Positions 16,692-25,649 of a stretch of DNA of 64,000 nt are shown here, one piece after another. The notes under the pieces are model-generated. The model ran no database searches and was not told the DNA's origin. It worked only from the letters and a program-made list of their open reading frames with translations. The translations under genes were made by a program, and so were the position numbers. Position 1 is the stretch's first letter. Each line of letters opens with the position of its first letter. Source of the stretch: Streptomyces flaveus (GTDB taxonomy: Bacteria; Actinomycetota; Actinomycetes; Streptomycetales; Streptomycetaceae); NCBI RefSeq assembly GCF_014647675.1, contig NZ_BMPQ01000027.1, forward strand, positions 54,693 to 118,692. Direction: 5' to 3'.

Positions 16692-17909
16692 TCACAGGCG
16701 CGCCCCGATGGCCGTGCCGTTACGCGGGACCAGGAAGCCCGCGGCGGACGGAAGCGAGCCGTCGGCGTCGCGGGGCCCCGTGATCGCGGCAGGGTTTGTG
16801 CTCTGGACGGACGACTCGCCCCAACTGCCGCCCAAATTCCAGGAGTTGCCGGTGGCGACGGTGCCCGAGCCCACGGCGGCGGCCCGCCCGTCAGCGACCG
16901 ACAGGTTCTCCTTCAGCACGGCACGCGATCCCGCACCGTCGGCGTCGAAGCCCGTACCGGCGTTGCCGAAGGTGGAGTTGCGGCTCAGCGCGAGCGCGCC
17001 CGGGTTGCCGTTGTCGGTGACGCCGTGCTTGGCGTTCTTGAAGGAGACGCTGTTGCGCAGGGTGTGGGCGACCGACGGGTCGGGATCCCCGCCGCCCATC
17101 TTGAAGCCGTTGCCGTCGCCCGCGAAGTCGGGGAAGTTCCAGCGGTTGAAGCCGTTGCCGTACGCGACCGTGTCCTCGATGACGATCGGCGAGGTGAACT
17201 CCCAGGCGTCGAAGCCGTCGTCGACGTTGTTCCACAGCCGCGCGCCCCGCACCACGTTGCCGCTCCCGCTGCCCTCCTTGATGGCGAGACCGTCCGCGCT
17301 CTCGCCGTTCTTGCGCGGATCGCGGTTGCCGTAACTGTCCAGGTTCAGGATCTGGTTGTTGCTGGAGGCGCCCTGAAGCTGGAAACCCGACTCGTAGTTG
17401 TCGTGGGTGCGCAGGCCGGAGAAGACGTTGTTGTTGCAGCCGTCGCAGTAGATGCCGTACGGGCCGTTCACGATCTCCAGTCCCGAGATCCGCCAGTGGG
17501 ACGCCTCCTGGTGGATGGCACCGCGCTCGGCACGCGGGATGCTGCCGCCAACAGGTGTGTGACTGGCGGGCAGTTGCTCCCCGTCGACGACGACGCGCTC
17601 ACCCTGGTACGACTCCAGGGTGATCGGCTGGGACGCCGTGCCCGAGGTGGTGATGGTGATGTTGTCGGTCATCCCGTACGTACCGCCGCGGACGGCGATG
17701 ACGTCACCGGGCCGCGCCTTGTCCACGGCCTTCTGAATCGTCCGCAGCGGACGCGCGAGCGTTCCTGGAGCGGAGTCGTCGCCGTTCACGGCCACGACGA
17801 TGGTGGGCGTGGCGGCGGCTGATGTCTCCTCAGCCGTCGCTGTCGCCATCGTCGCTGGCACCGCGGCCCCCAACACGAGTAATCCGGCGAGCACACCGAC
17901 TGTGCGCAT
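16692..17909 (-). CDS. Secreted right-handed beta-helix pectate lyase (PL9-like)
   Basis: A 405-residue exported protein. The start chosen is the ATG at 17909 (GAGGAAG upstream), giving a Sec signal peptide MRTVGVLAGLLVLGAAV with cleavage after about residue 27. The rest is a parallel beta-helix of imperfect Asn-rich coils. GESADGLAIKEGSGSGNVVRG with NNVDDGFDAWEF matches the PL9 signature in which the Lys is the catalytic base and the Asp residues bind calcium. It should cleave polygalacturonate or rhamnogalacturonan by beta-elimination outside the cell. It is transcribed towards GH43 and away from GH127, with a shared 350-base regulatory gap. Confidence 0.82.
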   Translation of the reverse strand: MRTVGVLAGLLVLGAAVPATMATATAEETSAAATPTIVVAVNGDDSAPGTLARPLRTIQKAVDKARPGDVIAVRGGTYGMTDNITITTSGTASQPITLESYQGERVVVDGEQLPASHTPVGGSIPRAERGAIHQEASHWRISGLEIVNGPYGIYCDGCNNNVFSGLRTHDNYESGFQLQGASSNNQILNLDSYGNRDPRKNGESADGLAIKEGSGSGNVVRGARLWNNVDDGFDAWEFTSPIVIEDTVAYGNGFNRWNFPDFAGDGNGFKMGGGDPDPSVAHTLRNSVSFKNAKHGVTDNGNPGALALSRNSTFGNAGTGFDADGAGSRAVLKENLSVADGRAAAVGSGTVATGNSWNLGGSWGESSVQSTNPAAITGPRDADGSLPSAAGFLVPRNGTAIGARL

Positions 17910-18260
17910 AAGGCTTCCTCTTCCTGTCCGGACGGATGTCGCCTTCTTGTGGTCACCCGACCGCGGAACGTTGCCGGGCCGCGCGGTCAGGAACCATGAA
18001 CAGCACCGGCCAACGGCCGACATTTCGAACGGAGTTCGGCAAGCCGGTCGAAACGTAAGGTGCAGGTGGGGCCGCGTCAAGACTTCGCGAACGCTTGGCG
18101 ACTTCTGTCGCTGGTGAGTCGCAGGCGCACGTACGAGCTGATCGTGACGCAACCATTGACGTGCACCCGCCCGCCTCTTACGTTCTGGTCGGTTATCCGA
18201 ACCTTGATCGATATATCGGACATCGCTCCCGACCAGAAGCTTGAGTAGAAGAGGCCCCCC
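17910..18260. promoter_or_regulatory. Divergent regulatory region between PL9 and GH127
   Basis: This 351-base region must hold promoters for both directions. A perfect 10-base palindrome CGATATATCG lies at 18209-18218, 43 bases before the GH127 start. An imperfect repeat GGTCGG/CCGAACC lies just upstream, at about 18188-18204. Such AT-centred palindromes are typical sites for GntR- or LacI-type sugar regulators, but no regulator gene is adjacent, so the assignment is open. Confidence 0.5.
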
Positions 18261-21101
18261 ATGGCGTCATCCCCCTCCAGACGAGCCCTGCTTCGCGCCG
18301 CCGCCCTGGTCGCCGCGACCCCGGTGATGTCCACGATCCCCGTCGGCCGCGCCGCCGCCCAGACCGGTGCCGCCGCGGCAGCGGCCGCCGTCGCGGCCGG
18401 GCTGCCGGCGCCGACCGCCTGGGCGGTGCGGCCGTTCGAGCTGGAGGACGTGAAGCTCGGGCAGGGCGTCTTCGCCGGCAAGCGCCAGCTGATGCTCGAC
18501 CACGGCCGTGGCTACGACGTGAACCGGCTGCTCCAGGTCTTCCGCGCCAACGCCGGGCTCTCCACGGGCGGCGCGGTCGCCCCCGGCGGCTGGGAGGGCC
18601 TGGACGGCGAGGCCAACGGCAACCTGCGCGGCCACTACACCGGCCACTTCCTGACCATGCTGTCGCAGGCGTACGCGTCCACCGGCGACCAGGCGTACGC
18701 CGACAAGATCCGCACCATGATCGGCGCGCTGACCGACGTGCGCGCGGCACTGCGGACCGCCCCGCGCATGCTCGCCGTCACCGGGAAGTGGGGCGGCGCC
18801 CACGAGAACGTCCGGGGCTCGTACCAGTACGTCGATCTCCCGGCCGCCGTGCTCGGCGGTGCCGCGGCGATCACCCTGTCGGTCTGGGTGAAGCCCACCC
18901 ACAACGCCAACTGGCAGCGTGTCTTCGACTTCGGCAACAACGCCACCCGGTACATGTACCTGGCCGGCCGCAACGCGAACGGAGCACCGCGGTTCGCCAT
19001 CACGACCAGCGGGCCGGGCGGGGAGCAGGGGCTCAACGGCACCGCCGCACTGCCGCTGAACCAGTGGAGCCATCTGGCGGTGACCATCAGCGGCAGCACC
19101 GGCACGCTCTACGTCAACGGCTCGGCCGTTGCCCAGAACACGTCGATGACCCTCAATCCGGCGGCGCTGGGCACCCTGACGAACAACTGGCTGGGCCGCT
19201 CCAACTTCTCCACCGACCCCGTGTTCGCGGGCGCCTTCGACGAGTTCAACGTCTACTCGCGTGCCCTGACCGCGGCCGAGATCACCTCGCTGCAGACGAA
19301 CGAGGCCAAGAACTCCTCCGCTGGACTCGGCAACCTCGCGTCGTACTACTTCTCCGCCACCACCGGCGGCACCTTCGCCGACGCCTCGGGCCGTGGCCTG
19401 ACCGCCACCCTGCGCCGCACCTGGGGCGGACCGAGCCACCCCGGCTTCCTCGCCGCGTACCCGGAGACGCAGTTCATCGACCTGGAGTCGCGGACCACCG
19501 CGGACTACACCAAGGTCTGGGCGCCCTACTACACCGCGCACAAGATCCTCAAGGGCCTGCTGGACGCGTACCTCGCCACCGACGACGACCGGGCGCTCGA
19601 CCTCGCGTCCGGCATGTGCGACTGGATGTACTCCCGGCTGTCCAAGCTGCCCGACTCCACGCTCCAGCGCATGTGGGGCATCTTCTCCAGCGGCGAGTTC
19701 GGCGGCATCGTCGAGACGATCGTCGACCTGCACTCGATCACCGGCAAGGCCGAACACCTCGCGCTGGCCAAGCTGTTCGACCTCGACAAGCTCATCGACG
19801 CCTGCGCCGCGAACACCGACACCCTCGACGGCCTGCACGCCAACCAGCACATCCCGATCTTCACCGGGTACGTCAGGCTGTACGACGCGACCGGCGAGAC
19901 CCGCTACCTCACCGCCGCCAAGAACTTCTGGGGCATGGTCATCCCGCACCGCATGTTCGGCATCGGCGGGACGAGCACGGCCGAGTTCTGGAAGGCCCGA
20001 GGGCTCGTCGCGGGCACGATCAGCGACACCAGCGCCGAGACCTGCTGCGCCTACAACCTGCTCAAGCTGAGCCGGATGCTGTTCTTCCACGACCAGGACC
20101 CGAAGTACATGGACTACTACGAGCGGGGCCTGTACAACCAGGTCCTCGGCTCCAAGCAGGACAAGGCCGACGCGGAGAAGCCGCTGGTCACGTACTTCAT
20201 CGGCCTCACCCCCGGGCACGTACGCGACTACACGCCCAAGCAGGGCACGACCTGCTGCGAGGGCACCGGCATGGAGAGCGCCACCAAGTACCAGGACTCG
20301 GTGTACTTCACGAAGGCCGACAACTCCGCCCTGTACGTCAACCTGTACAGCCCCTCCACGCTGACCTGGTCCGCGAAGGGCGTCACCGTCACGCAGACCA
20401 CGGACTACCCGAGGGAGCAGGGCTCCACGCTCACCATCAGCGGCGGCAGCGCGACCTTCGAGCTGAAGCTGCGCGTGCCGTCCTGGGCGACCGGTGGCTT
20501 CCGGGTGACCGTCAACGGCAGCGCGGTGAGCGGAACTCCGAACCCCGGCAGCTACTTCACCGTCTCCCGGAACTGGCAGAGCGGCGACACCGTACGCGTC
20601 ACCATCCCGTTCCGGCTGCGGGTCGAGAAGGCGCTCGACGACCCGTCCCTCCAGACGCTCTTCTACGGCCCGGTCAACCTGGTGGGCCGTAACTCCAGCA
20701 CGAGCCACCTCCAGGTCGGGCTCTACAAGAACGCCGCACTCTCCGGAGACCTGCTGCCCTCACTGACGCCGGTGTCCGGCAAGCCCCTCCACTACACGCT
20801 GAACGGCACCGAGTTCGCCCCCTTCTACGAGGGCACCGAGGACCGGACGCACGCCTATGTCCGCCGGGCGGAGCCCAAGGTCGTCTTCGGGAACACGGAC
20901 TCCGGGGTCGCCAACCCGGCGAAGTCCGACGGGACGACGCTGCTCGACGAGATCTGGGCGGGGGCGCCGTTCGCCAACAAGGGCGCGCTGGTCTCGCGTG
21001 TGCAGTCGACCGTGAATTCCTGGGTGTCGGCCGGGTTGTTGAGCCAGGCCGACGGTCAGAAGGTGGTCACCACGGCGCAGAACGCCACGTACGTGCCCTG
21101 A
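18261..21101 (+). CDS. Secreted GH127 beta-L-arabinofuranosidase-like protein with LamG insertion
   Basis: A 946-residue exported protein. The Tat signal is PSRRALLRAAALVAATP. The catalytic fold (DUF1680/GH127, an (alpha/alpha)6 barrel) starts at AVRPFELEDVKLG and resumes after an insertion of about 200 residues (roughly 177-390). The insertion is a concanavalin-like LamG domain, with ITLSVWVKPTHNANWQRVFDFG and QWSHLAVTISGSTGTLYVNG. Expected GH127 zinc/nucleophile residues are present: Glu593 and Cys595 in SAETCCAYNLL, and Cys665-Cys666 in TTCCEGTG. GH127 enzymes remove beta-L-arabinofuranose; the LamG part probably binds carbohydrate. Together with GH43 and PL9 it suits digestion of arabinan-decorated pectin. 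Confidence 0.85.
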   Translation: MASSPSRRALLRAAALVAATPVMSTIPVGRAAAQTGAAAAAAAVAAGLPAPTAWAVRPFELEDVKLGQGVFAGKRQLMLDHGRGYDVNRLLQVFRANAGLSTGGAVAPGGWEGLDGEANGNLRGHYTGHFLTMLSQAYASTGDQAYADKIRTMIGALTDVRAALRTAPRMLAVTGKWGGAHENVRGSYQYVDLPAAVLGGAAAITLSVWVKPTHNANWQRVFDFGNNATRYMYLAGRNANGAPRFAITTSGPGGEQGLNGTAALPLNQWSHLAVTISGSTGTLYVNGSAVAQNTSMTLNPAALGTLTNNWLGRSNFSTDPVFAGAFDEFNVYSRALTAAEITSLQTNEAKNSSAGLGNLASYYFSATTGGTFADASGRGLTATLRRTWGGPSHPGFLAAYPETQFIDLESRTTADYTKVWAPYYTAHKILKGLLDAYLATDDDRALDLASGMCDWMYSRLSKLPDSTLQRMWGIFSSGEFGGIVETIVDLHSITGKAEHLALAKLFDLDKLIDACAANTDTLDGLHANQHIPIFTGYVRLYDATGETRYLTAAKNFWGMVIPHRMFGIGGTSTAEFWKARGLVAGTISDTSAETCCAYNLLKLSRMLFFHDQDPKYMDYYERGLYNQVLGSKQDKADAEKPLVTYFIGLTPGHVRDYTPKQGTTCCEGTGMESATKYQDSVYFTKADNSALYVNLYSPSTLTWSAKGVTVTQTTDYPREQGSTLTISGGSATFELKLRVPSWATGGFRVTVNGSAVSGTPNPGSYFTVSRNWQSGDTVRVTIPFRLRVEKALDDPSLQTLFYGPVNLVGRNSSTSHLQVGLYKNAALSGDLLPSLTPVSGKPLHYTLNGTEFAPFYEGTEDRTHAYVRRAEPKVVFGNTDSGVANPAKSDGTTLLDEIWAGAPFANKGALVSRVQSTVNSWVSAGLLSQADGQKVVTTAQNATYVP

Positions 21102-21145
21102 CGGCGGGCGGATCTCTCGGGTCTCTCCGGGCGAGGCAACTGCCG

Positions 21146-21178
21146 GGGAGGTCACCGGCGTCGACACGGTGACCTCCC
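21146..21178. terminator. Bidirectional terminator between GH127 and the MscS gene
   Basis: A perfect 12-base stem, GGGAGGTCACCG at 21146-21157 and CGGTGACCTCCC at 21167-21178, sits midway between two convergent stop codons (21101 and 21186). It can end transcripts from both strands. Confidence 0.8.
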
Positions 21179-21185
21179 GCTCGGC

Positions 21186-22292
21186 TCATGCTTTCTGCGC
21201 GTCTACGGAGATGGTTGTGACGCCGTCCCACTGTGGCGGAATGGCCCCGCTGCCGTTCGGGCCGCCGTTCTGCAGCGCGATCGTCCGCGCGGGGGAGGGG
21301 ATCCTGATGCCCTCGACCCGGTAGCGCGTGTGCAGCCGCTTGATGAACTCGTGCTTGATCCGGTACTGGTCGCTGAACTCGCCGACGCCCAGGATGACCG
21401 TGAAGCTGATCCGCGAATCCCCGAACGTGTGGAAGCGGATGGCGGGTTCGTGCTCGGGCATGGCGCCCTCGACCTCCGTCATCACCTCGGTCACGACCTC
21501 GGAGGTCACCCGCTCGACATGCTCCAGGTCGCTGTCGTAGCCGACCCCGACCTGCACGGTGAGCGTCATCTCCTGTTCGGGACGGCTGTAGTTGGTCATG
21601 TTCGTGCTGGACAACTGGGCGTTGGGGATGATCACAAGGTTGTTGGAGAGGTCGCGTACGACGGTGTTGCGCCAGTTGATGTCGACGACATAGCCCTCCT
21701 CTCCGCTCGTCAGCTGGATGTAGTCACCGGGCTGGATCGTCTTCGAGGCGAGGATGTGGATGCCGGCGAAGAGGTTCGCGAGGGTGTCCTGGAGGGCGAG
21801 CGCGACCGCCAGACCGCCGACGCCGAGGGCGGTGAGCAACGGGGCGATGGAGATGCCCAGGGTCTGCAGGACGACCAGGATGCCGATCGCCAGCACCACG
21901 ACACGCGTGATGTTGACGAAGATCGTGGCCGATCCGGCGACGCCCTGCCGTGACTGGGTCACGGCCCGCACCAGGCCCGTGATGATGCGCGCCGCCGTGA
22001 TGGTGGAGGCGAGGATGAGGAGAACCGTCAGGATCTGGTTGAGGTTGTGGTTGACCTGCTTCGTCAGAGGCAGGGCCGCCGCGGCCGCGGCCACACCCCC
22101 GGCGAGCGCCGCGATCGGTACCAGCGCGCGCAGCGAGTCGACGATGACGTCGTCCCCGCGCCAACTCGTACGGTCCGCGTGCTTGCCCAGCCAGCGCAGC
22201 AGCAGCCGCAGCAGGATGCCCGCCGCAAGCCCGACAGCCACCCAGACGCCGGCGATGATCATGTCCTGCGCGGTGAGATCGCGGTTCACCAA
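21186..22292 (-). CDS. MscS-family mechanosensitive channel
   Basis: A 368-residue small-conductance mechanosensitive channel protein that would open on membrane tension to release osmolytes. The GTG at 22292 is preceded by GGGAGG. Four hydrophobic helices precede the pore helix SIAPLLTALGVGGLAVALALQD, with the Gly/Ala packing pattern of MscS TM3. The beta domain follows (IQPGDYIQL, WRNTVVRDLSNNLVIIPNAQL), then a C-terminal vestibule. It has one more N-terminal helix than E. coli MscS. Confidence 0.9.
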   Translation of the reverse strand: MVNRDLTAQDMIIAGVWVAVGLAAGILLRLLLRWLGKHADRTSWRGDDVIVDSLRALVPIAALAGGVAAAAAALPLTKQVNHNLNQILTVLLILASTITAARIITGLVRAVTQSRQGVAGSATIFVNITRVVVLAIGILVVLQTLGISIAPLLTALGVGGLAVALALQDTLANLFAGIHILASKTIQPGDYIQLTSGEEGYVVDINWRNTVVRDLSNNLVIIPNAQLSSTNMTNYSRPEQEMTLTVQVGVGYDSDLEHVERVTSEVVTEVMTEVEGAMPEHEPAIRFHTFGDSRISFTVILGVGEFSDQYRIKHEFIKRLHTRYRVEGIRIPSPARTIALQNGGPNGSGAIPPQWDGVTTISVDAQKA

Positions 22293-22623
22293 CTGCCTCC
22301 CGTCGTGCCGGGAAGGGCGCTTTCGCCCGGTATGCGATGTCTTGTCACTTGGTCACCTGCTGCTCGATTCCGTGTAGTGCGCTCCCGCCGGGACGTCTGT
22401 GCGAAGACACGGCGGGTTCGCTCATCCTGCCGTATTCGCGCGTATGCCTCGCCCCTGGTCCGTTTCGTTTCCGGCCATCGTCGTAGGCGCACCGGGTACG
22501 TGGACGCCCGGCGCGGCTGGGACAGGGCTTGCGCGGAGTGATCACCGGCGACTCAGGGGGCTGGGGCTCGTCCCCTTCACCGCGCCCAAGATGGCCTGGA
22601 TACGCCGCCGCCGGGGCCGGTGC
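22293..22623. other. Intergenic region with the MscS promoter; nothing else recognised
   Basis: About 331 bases separate the MscS start from the stop of the next minus-strand gene. It must hold the MscS promoter. No open frame with protein-like composition, RNA or repeat was recognised. Confidence 0.5.
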
Positions 22624-23586
22624 TCAGATCATCTTCAGGCGCACCAACGCGCCCAGCGTCAACGCCCCCGGCAGCAGCGGCAGCCACACCGTGATGATGC
22701 GGTAGGCGAGTACCACCGCCGTCGCCACCGCGGCCGGGCCGCCCGCCGCCACCAGCGCGACGATCAGCGCGGCCTCGACCGAGCCGATACCGCCCGGCGT
22801 GGGGATGAGTGCGACGGCGACCGTCGCCGCCAGATACGCGACCACGATGTGCAGCGGAGACACCGGCAGCCCCAACGCCAGCCCCACCGCGACCAGTCCG
22901 GCCGCCTGCAGGATGGGGAAGGAGATCGAGCCGCCCCACAGCGCGAGCGCGCGCGCCGGCCGGGTGTGCACGGAGCGCGCCTCGCTCAGCGCGGTCCGCA
23001 GGAAGGTGAACACGACGGTACGCAGCCGTCGTACGAGCAGCAGGACCGCCACCGCGACGCACACCGCCGCACCGGCGGCGAGCAGCAGCGGACCGATCGC
23101 CGCGTCCGGGATGAGCTTGTCGGGTCGCAGCGCGTCGGGGAAAGCGATCAGCAGGGCCAGCAGCAGGCCGGTCCGGGCTATGGACTCCGCGAGCAGATAG
23201 AGCGCGAGCGCGGCCGATGAGCGGGCCAGCGGGACACCGCACACCGCCATGAAGCGGAGGTTGACGGCGCTCGCGCCGAGCCCGGTCGGCAGGAGGTGGT
23301 TGGCGGCGCCCGCCGCGAACTGCGTGGCGAGCAGCCGGCATTTGGGCAGCCGTTCGACCAGGGCGCCCTGCCGGGTGACGGCCGCCGCGACCCAGGTGAG
23401 GCAGGTCGCCGCACCCGCCGCCAGCAGCCAGGGCCACTTGGCCGTCGCCAGGTGGCCGAAGCCGTCCACGAGCACGGACCAGTGGCGCACCGCGACCACG
23501 GCTACGAGGGCGAGCGGAAGCAGGCACAGGATCTGGCGGACCGGGATGCGTCGGTGGAGGGCTCGGGGAAGTCGTACGTCCGTCAC
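22624..23586 (-). CDS. Lysylphosphatidylglycerol-synthase-like integral membrane protein (UPF0104)
   Basis: A 320-residue protein with about eight hydrophobic helices and no soluble domain. It matches the membrane (flippase) portion of MprF-type proteins: AANHLLPTGLGASAVNLRFM near residue 80 and IPTPGGIGSVEAALIVAL near residue 260 are family signatures. The catalytic lysyl-transferase domain is absent, so it may move a lipid or isoprenoid-linked substrate. GTG at 23586 is the most plausible start. It is divergent from the SoxR-box ABC exporter, with 141 bases between starts. Confidence 0.82.
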   Translation of the reverse strand: MTDVRLPRALHRRIPVRQILCLLPLALVAVVAVRHWSVLVDGFGHLATAKWPWLLAAGAATCLTWVAAAVTRQGALVERLPKCRLLATQFAAGAANHLLPTGLGASAVNLRFMAVCGVPLARSSAALALYLLAESIARTGLLLALLIAFPDALRPDKLIPDAAIGPLLLAAGAAVCVAVAVLLLVRRLRTVVFTFLRTALSEARSVHTRPARALALWGGSISFPILQAAGLVAVGLALGLPVSPLHIVVAYLAATVAVALIPTPGGIGSVEAALIVALVAAGGPAAVATAVVLAYRIITVWLPLLPGALTLGALVRLKMI

Positions 23587-23689
23587 ACCTGGAGAGGCTT
23601 TCCGCGCCGAGCCAACGGGCGGTTGCGGGCATGGGGACGGCGGCTTACGCGCCGGGCACGTCCTTGGACCATGCGCATCGGCCAACCCC

Positions 23690-23720
23690 TTGACCTCAAG
23701 GTTGCTTGAGGTCTTAGCGT
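23690..23720 (+). promoter_or_regulatory. SoxR-type operator inside the ABC exporter promoter
   Basis: The dyad ACCTCAAGGTTGCTTGAGGT (23693-23712) matches the classic SoxR box CCTCAAG-N4-CTTGAGG. It sits between a -35 TTGACC (23690-23695) and a -10-like TAGCGT (23715-23720) with a 19-base spacer, the over-long spacing that MerR-family activators such as SoxR correct. The exporter ATG follows eight bases after the -10, so the transcript is nearly leaderless. In Streptomyces coelicolor the SoxR regulon is known to include an ABC transporter induced by redox-active pigments. The soxR gene itself is not in this window. Confidence 0.85.
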
Positions 23721-23727
23721 CGTACGC

Positions 23728-25611
23728 ATGAGCATGGAAACCACCGCCTGGACGCAGCTGCACAGCGTCATGAACGCCCAGCAGGAACGCCGCCCCTTCG
23801 CCCGCGCGACACTGCGCCGCATCGCCGGTTTCGCCCGCCCGCACCGCCGCCGTATCGTGCAGTTCGTCGTGCTCAGCGTGGCGACCGCGCTGCTCGCTGT
23901 GGCGACGCCGGTCCTCGCCGGGCGCGTCGTGGACGCGATCGTGTCCGGCGGCGAGGAGGGCACGGTCGTACGCCTTGCCCTGCTCATCGCCCTGATCGCG
24001 TTCGCCGAGGCGGGGCTCGGGCTGATGAGCCGCTGGCTCTCGTCGACACTCGGCGAGGGACTCATCCTCGATCTGCGCACAGCGGTCTTCGATCATGTGC
24101 AGCGCATGCCGGTCGCGTTCTTCACACGCACTCGTACGGGAGCGCTCGTCAGCCGACTCAACAACGACGTGATCGGCGCCCAGCGCGCGTTCAGCAACAC
24201 CCTGTCCGGAGTGGTCAGCAACCTCGTGACGCTGCTGCTCACCCTCGTCGTCATGCTCACCCTGTCCTGGCAGATCACCCTGCTCGCCCTGGTCCTGCTC
24301 CCGGTGTTCGTCGTCCCCGCCCGCCGCATGGGCCGCCGGATGGCGAAACTCCAGCGCGAGGCCGCCGACCTGAACGCCGCGATGGGCACCCGCATGACCG
24401 AGCGGTTCTCCGCGCCCGGCGCCACGCTCATCAAGCTCTTCGGGAGGCCCGACGACGAGTCGAAGGAGTTCGCCGCGCGGGCCCGGCGGGTGCGCGACAT
24501 CGGGGTGCGTACGGCGATGGCACAGACGGCGTTCATCACCGCACTGACCCTCGTCTCCGCACTCGCGCTCGCCCTGGTGTACGGCCTCGGCGGCTGGTTC
24601 GCACTGCGCGGCAGCCTGGAACCGGGCGCCGTGGTGTCGCTGGCGCTGCTCCTCACCCGCCTCTATGCGCCCCTGACCTCCTTGGCGGGAGCCCGAGTCG
24701 AGGTCATGAGCGCCCTCGTGAGCTTCGAGCGCGTCTTCGAGGTGCTCGACCTGAAGCCGCTGATCGAGGAGAAACCGGGCGCCCGGAAGGTGCCGGACGG
24801 TCCGGTCTCCGTCGAGTTCACCGACGTCCGCTTCGGCTACCCGTCCGCCGACAAGGTCTCCCTGGCCTCGCTCGAGGAGGTCGCCTCCCTCGACACCCGC
24901 GGCGGCGCCGAGGTCCTGCACGGCATCTCCTTCCGCGCCGAACCCGGCCAGACCGTCGCCCTCGTCGGCTCCTCCGGCGCCGGAAAGTCGACCATCGCGC
25001 AACTGCTGCCCCGGCTGTACGACACCGACGAGGGCTCCGTACGCATCGGCGGCGTCGACGTACGCGAACTGAGCGCCGAGTCGATGCGGGCAGCCGTCGG
25101 CATGGTCACCCAGGACGGGCACCTCTTCCACGACTCGGTCCGCGCCAACCTGCTGCTCGCCCGGCCCGACGCCGACGACGACGAACTGTGGGCCGTACTG
25201 CGCCGCGCCCGCCTCGACGATCTCGTACGCTCCCTGCCCGACAGCCTGGACACCGTGGTCGGCGAGCGCGGCTACCGGCTCTCCGGCGGCGAACGCCAGC
25301 GCATGACCATCGCCCGCCTGCTGCTGGCCCGCCAGCGGATCGTCATCCTCGACGAGGCCACCGCCCACCTGGACAACACCTCCGAAGCCGCCGTCCAGGA
25401 AGCGCTCACCGAAGCCCTGGAGGGCCGCACCGCGGTCGTCATCGCCCACCGGCTGTCGACCGTACGGGCCGCCGACGCGATCCTCGTCGTCGAGGCCGGC
25501 CGGATCGTGGAGCGAGGCACGCACGAGGAACTGCTCGCGGCGGGCGGACGGTACGCGGAGCTGTACCGGACGCAGTTCCGGAAGACCGCGCCGCTCGAGG
25601 CGGCGGCATGA
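23728..25611 (+). CDS. ABC exporter (fused membrane-ATPase half transporter, MsbA/LmrA type)
   Basis: A 627-residue half transporter expected to work as a homodimer. Six membrane helices span residues 40-320. The ATPase domain has Walker A GSSGAGKST, Q-loop MVTQDGHLF, signature LSGGERQRM, Walker B IVILDEAT with the catalytic Glu, and switch His in IAHRLST. A small insert (about residues 375-395) precedes Walker A and is unusual. The promoter carries a SoxR box, so induction by redox-cycling compounds is expected. The likely cargo is a pigment, phenazine, quinone or similar toxic redox-active molecule. Confidence 0.93.
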   Translation: MSMETTAWTQLHSVMNAQQERRPFARATLRRIAGFARPHRRRIVQFVVLSVATALLAVATPVLAGRVVDAIVSGGEEGTVVRLALLIALIAFAEAGLGLMSRWLSSTLGEGLILDLRTAVFDHVQRMPVAFFTRTRTGALVSRLNNDVIGAQRAFSNTLSGVVSNLVTLLLTLVVMLTLSWQITLLALVLLPVFVVPARRMGRRMAKLQREAADLNAAMGTRMTERFSAPGATLIKLFGRPDDESKEFAARARRVRDIGVRTAMAQTAFITALTLVSALALALVYGLGGWFALRGSLEPGAVVSLALLLTRLYAPLTSLAGARVEVMSALVSFERVFEVLDLKPLIEEKPGARKVPDGPVSVEFTDVRFGYPSADKVSLASLEEVASLDTRGGAEVLHGISFRAEPGQTVALVGSSGAGKSTIAQLLPRLYDTDEGSVRIGGVDVRELSAESMRAAVGMVTQDGHLFHDSVRANLLLARPDADDDELWAVLRRARLDDLVRSLPDSLDTVVGERGYRLSGGERQRMTIARLLLARQRIVILDEATAHLDNTSEAAVQEALTEALEGRTAVVIAHRLSTVRAADAILVVEAGRIVERGTHEELLAAGGRYAELYRTQFRKTAPLEAAA

Positions 25612-25649
25612 GCAGCATCGCCCTTCCGGCAGTCGGCGCATCTCGTTCG

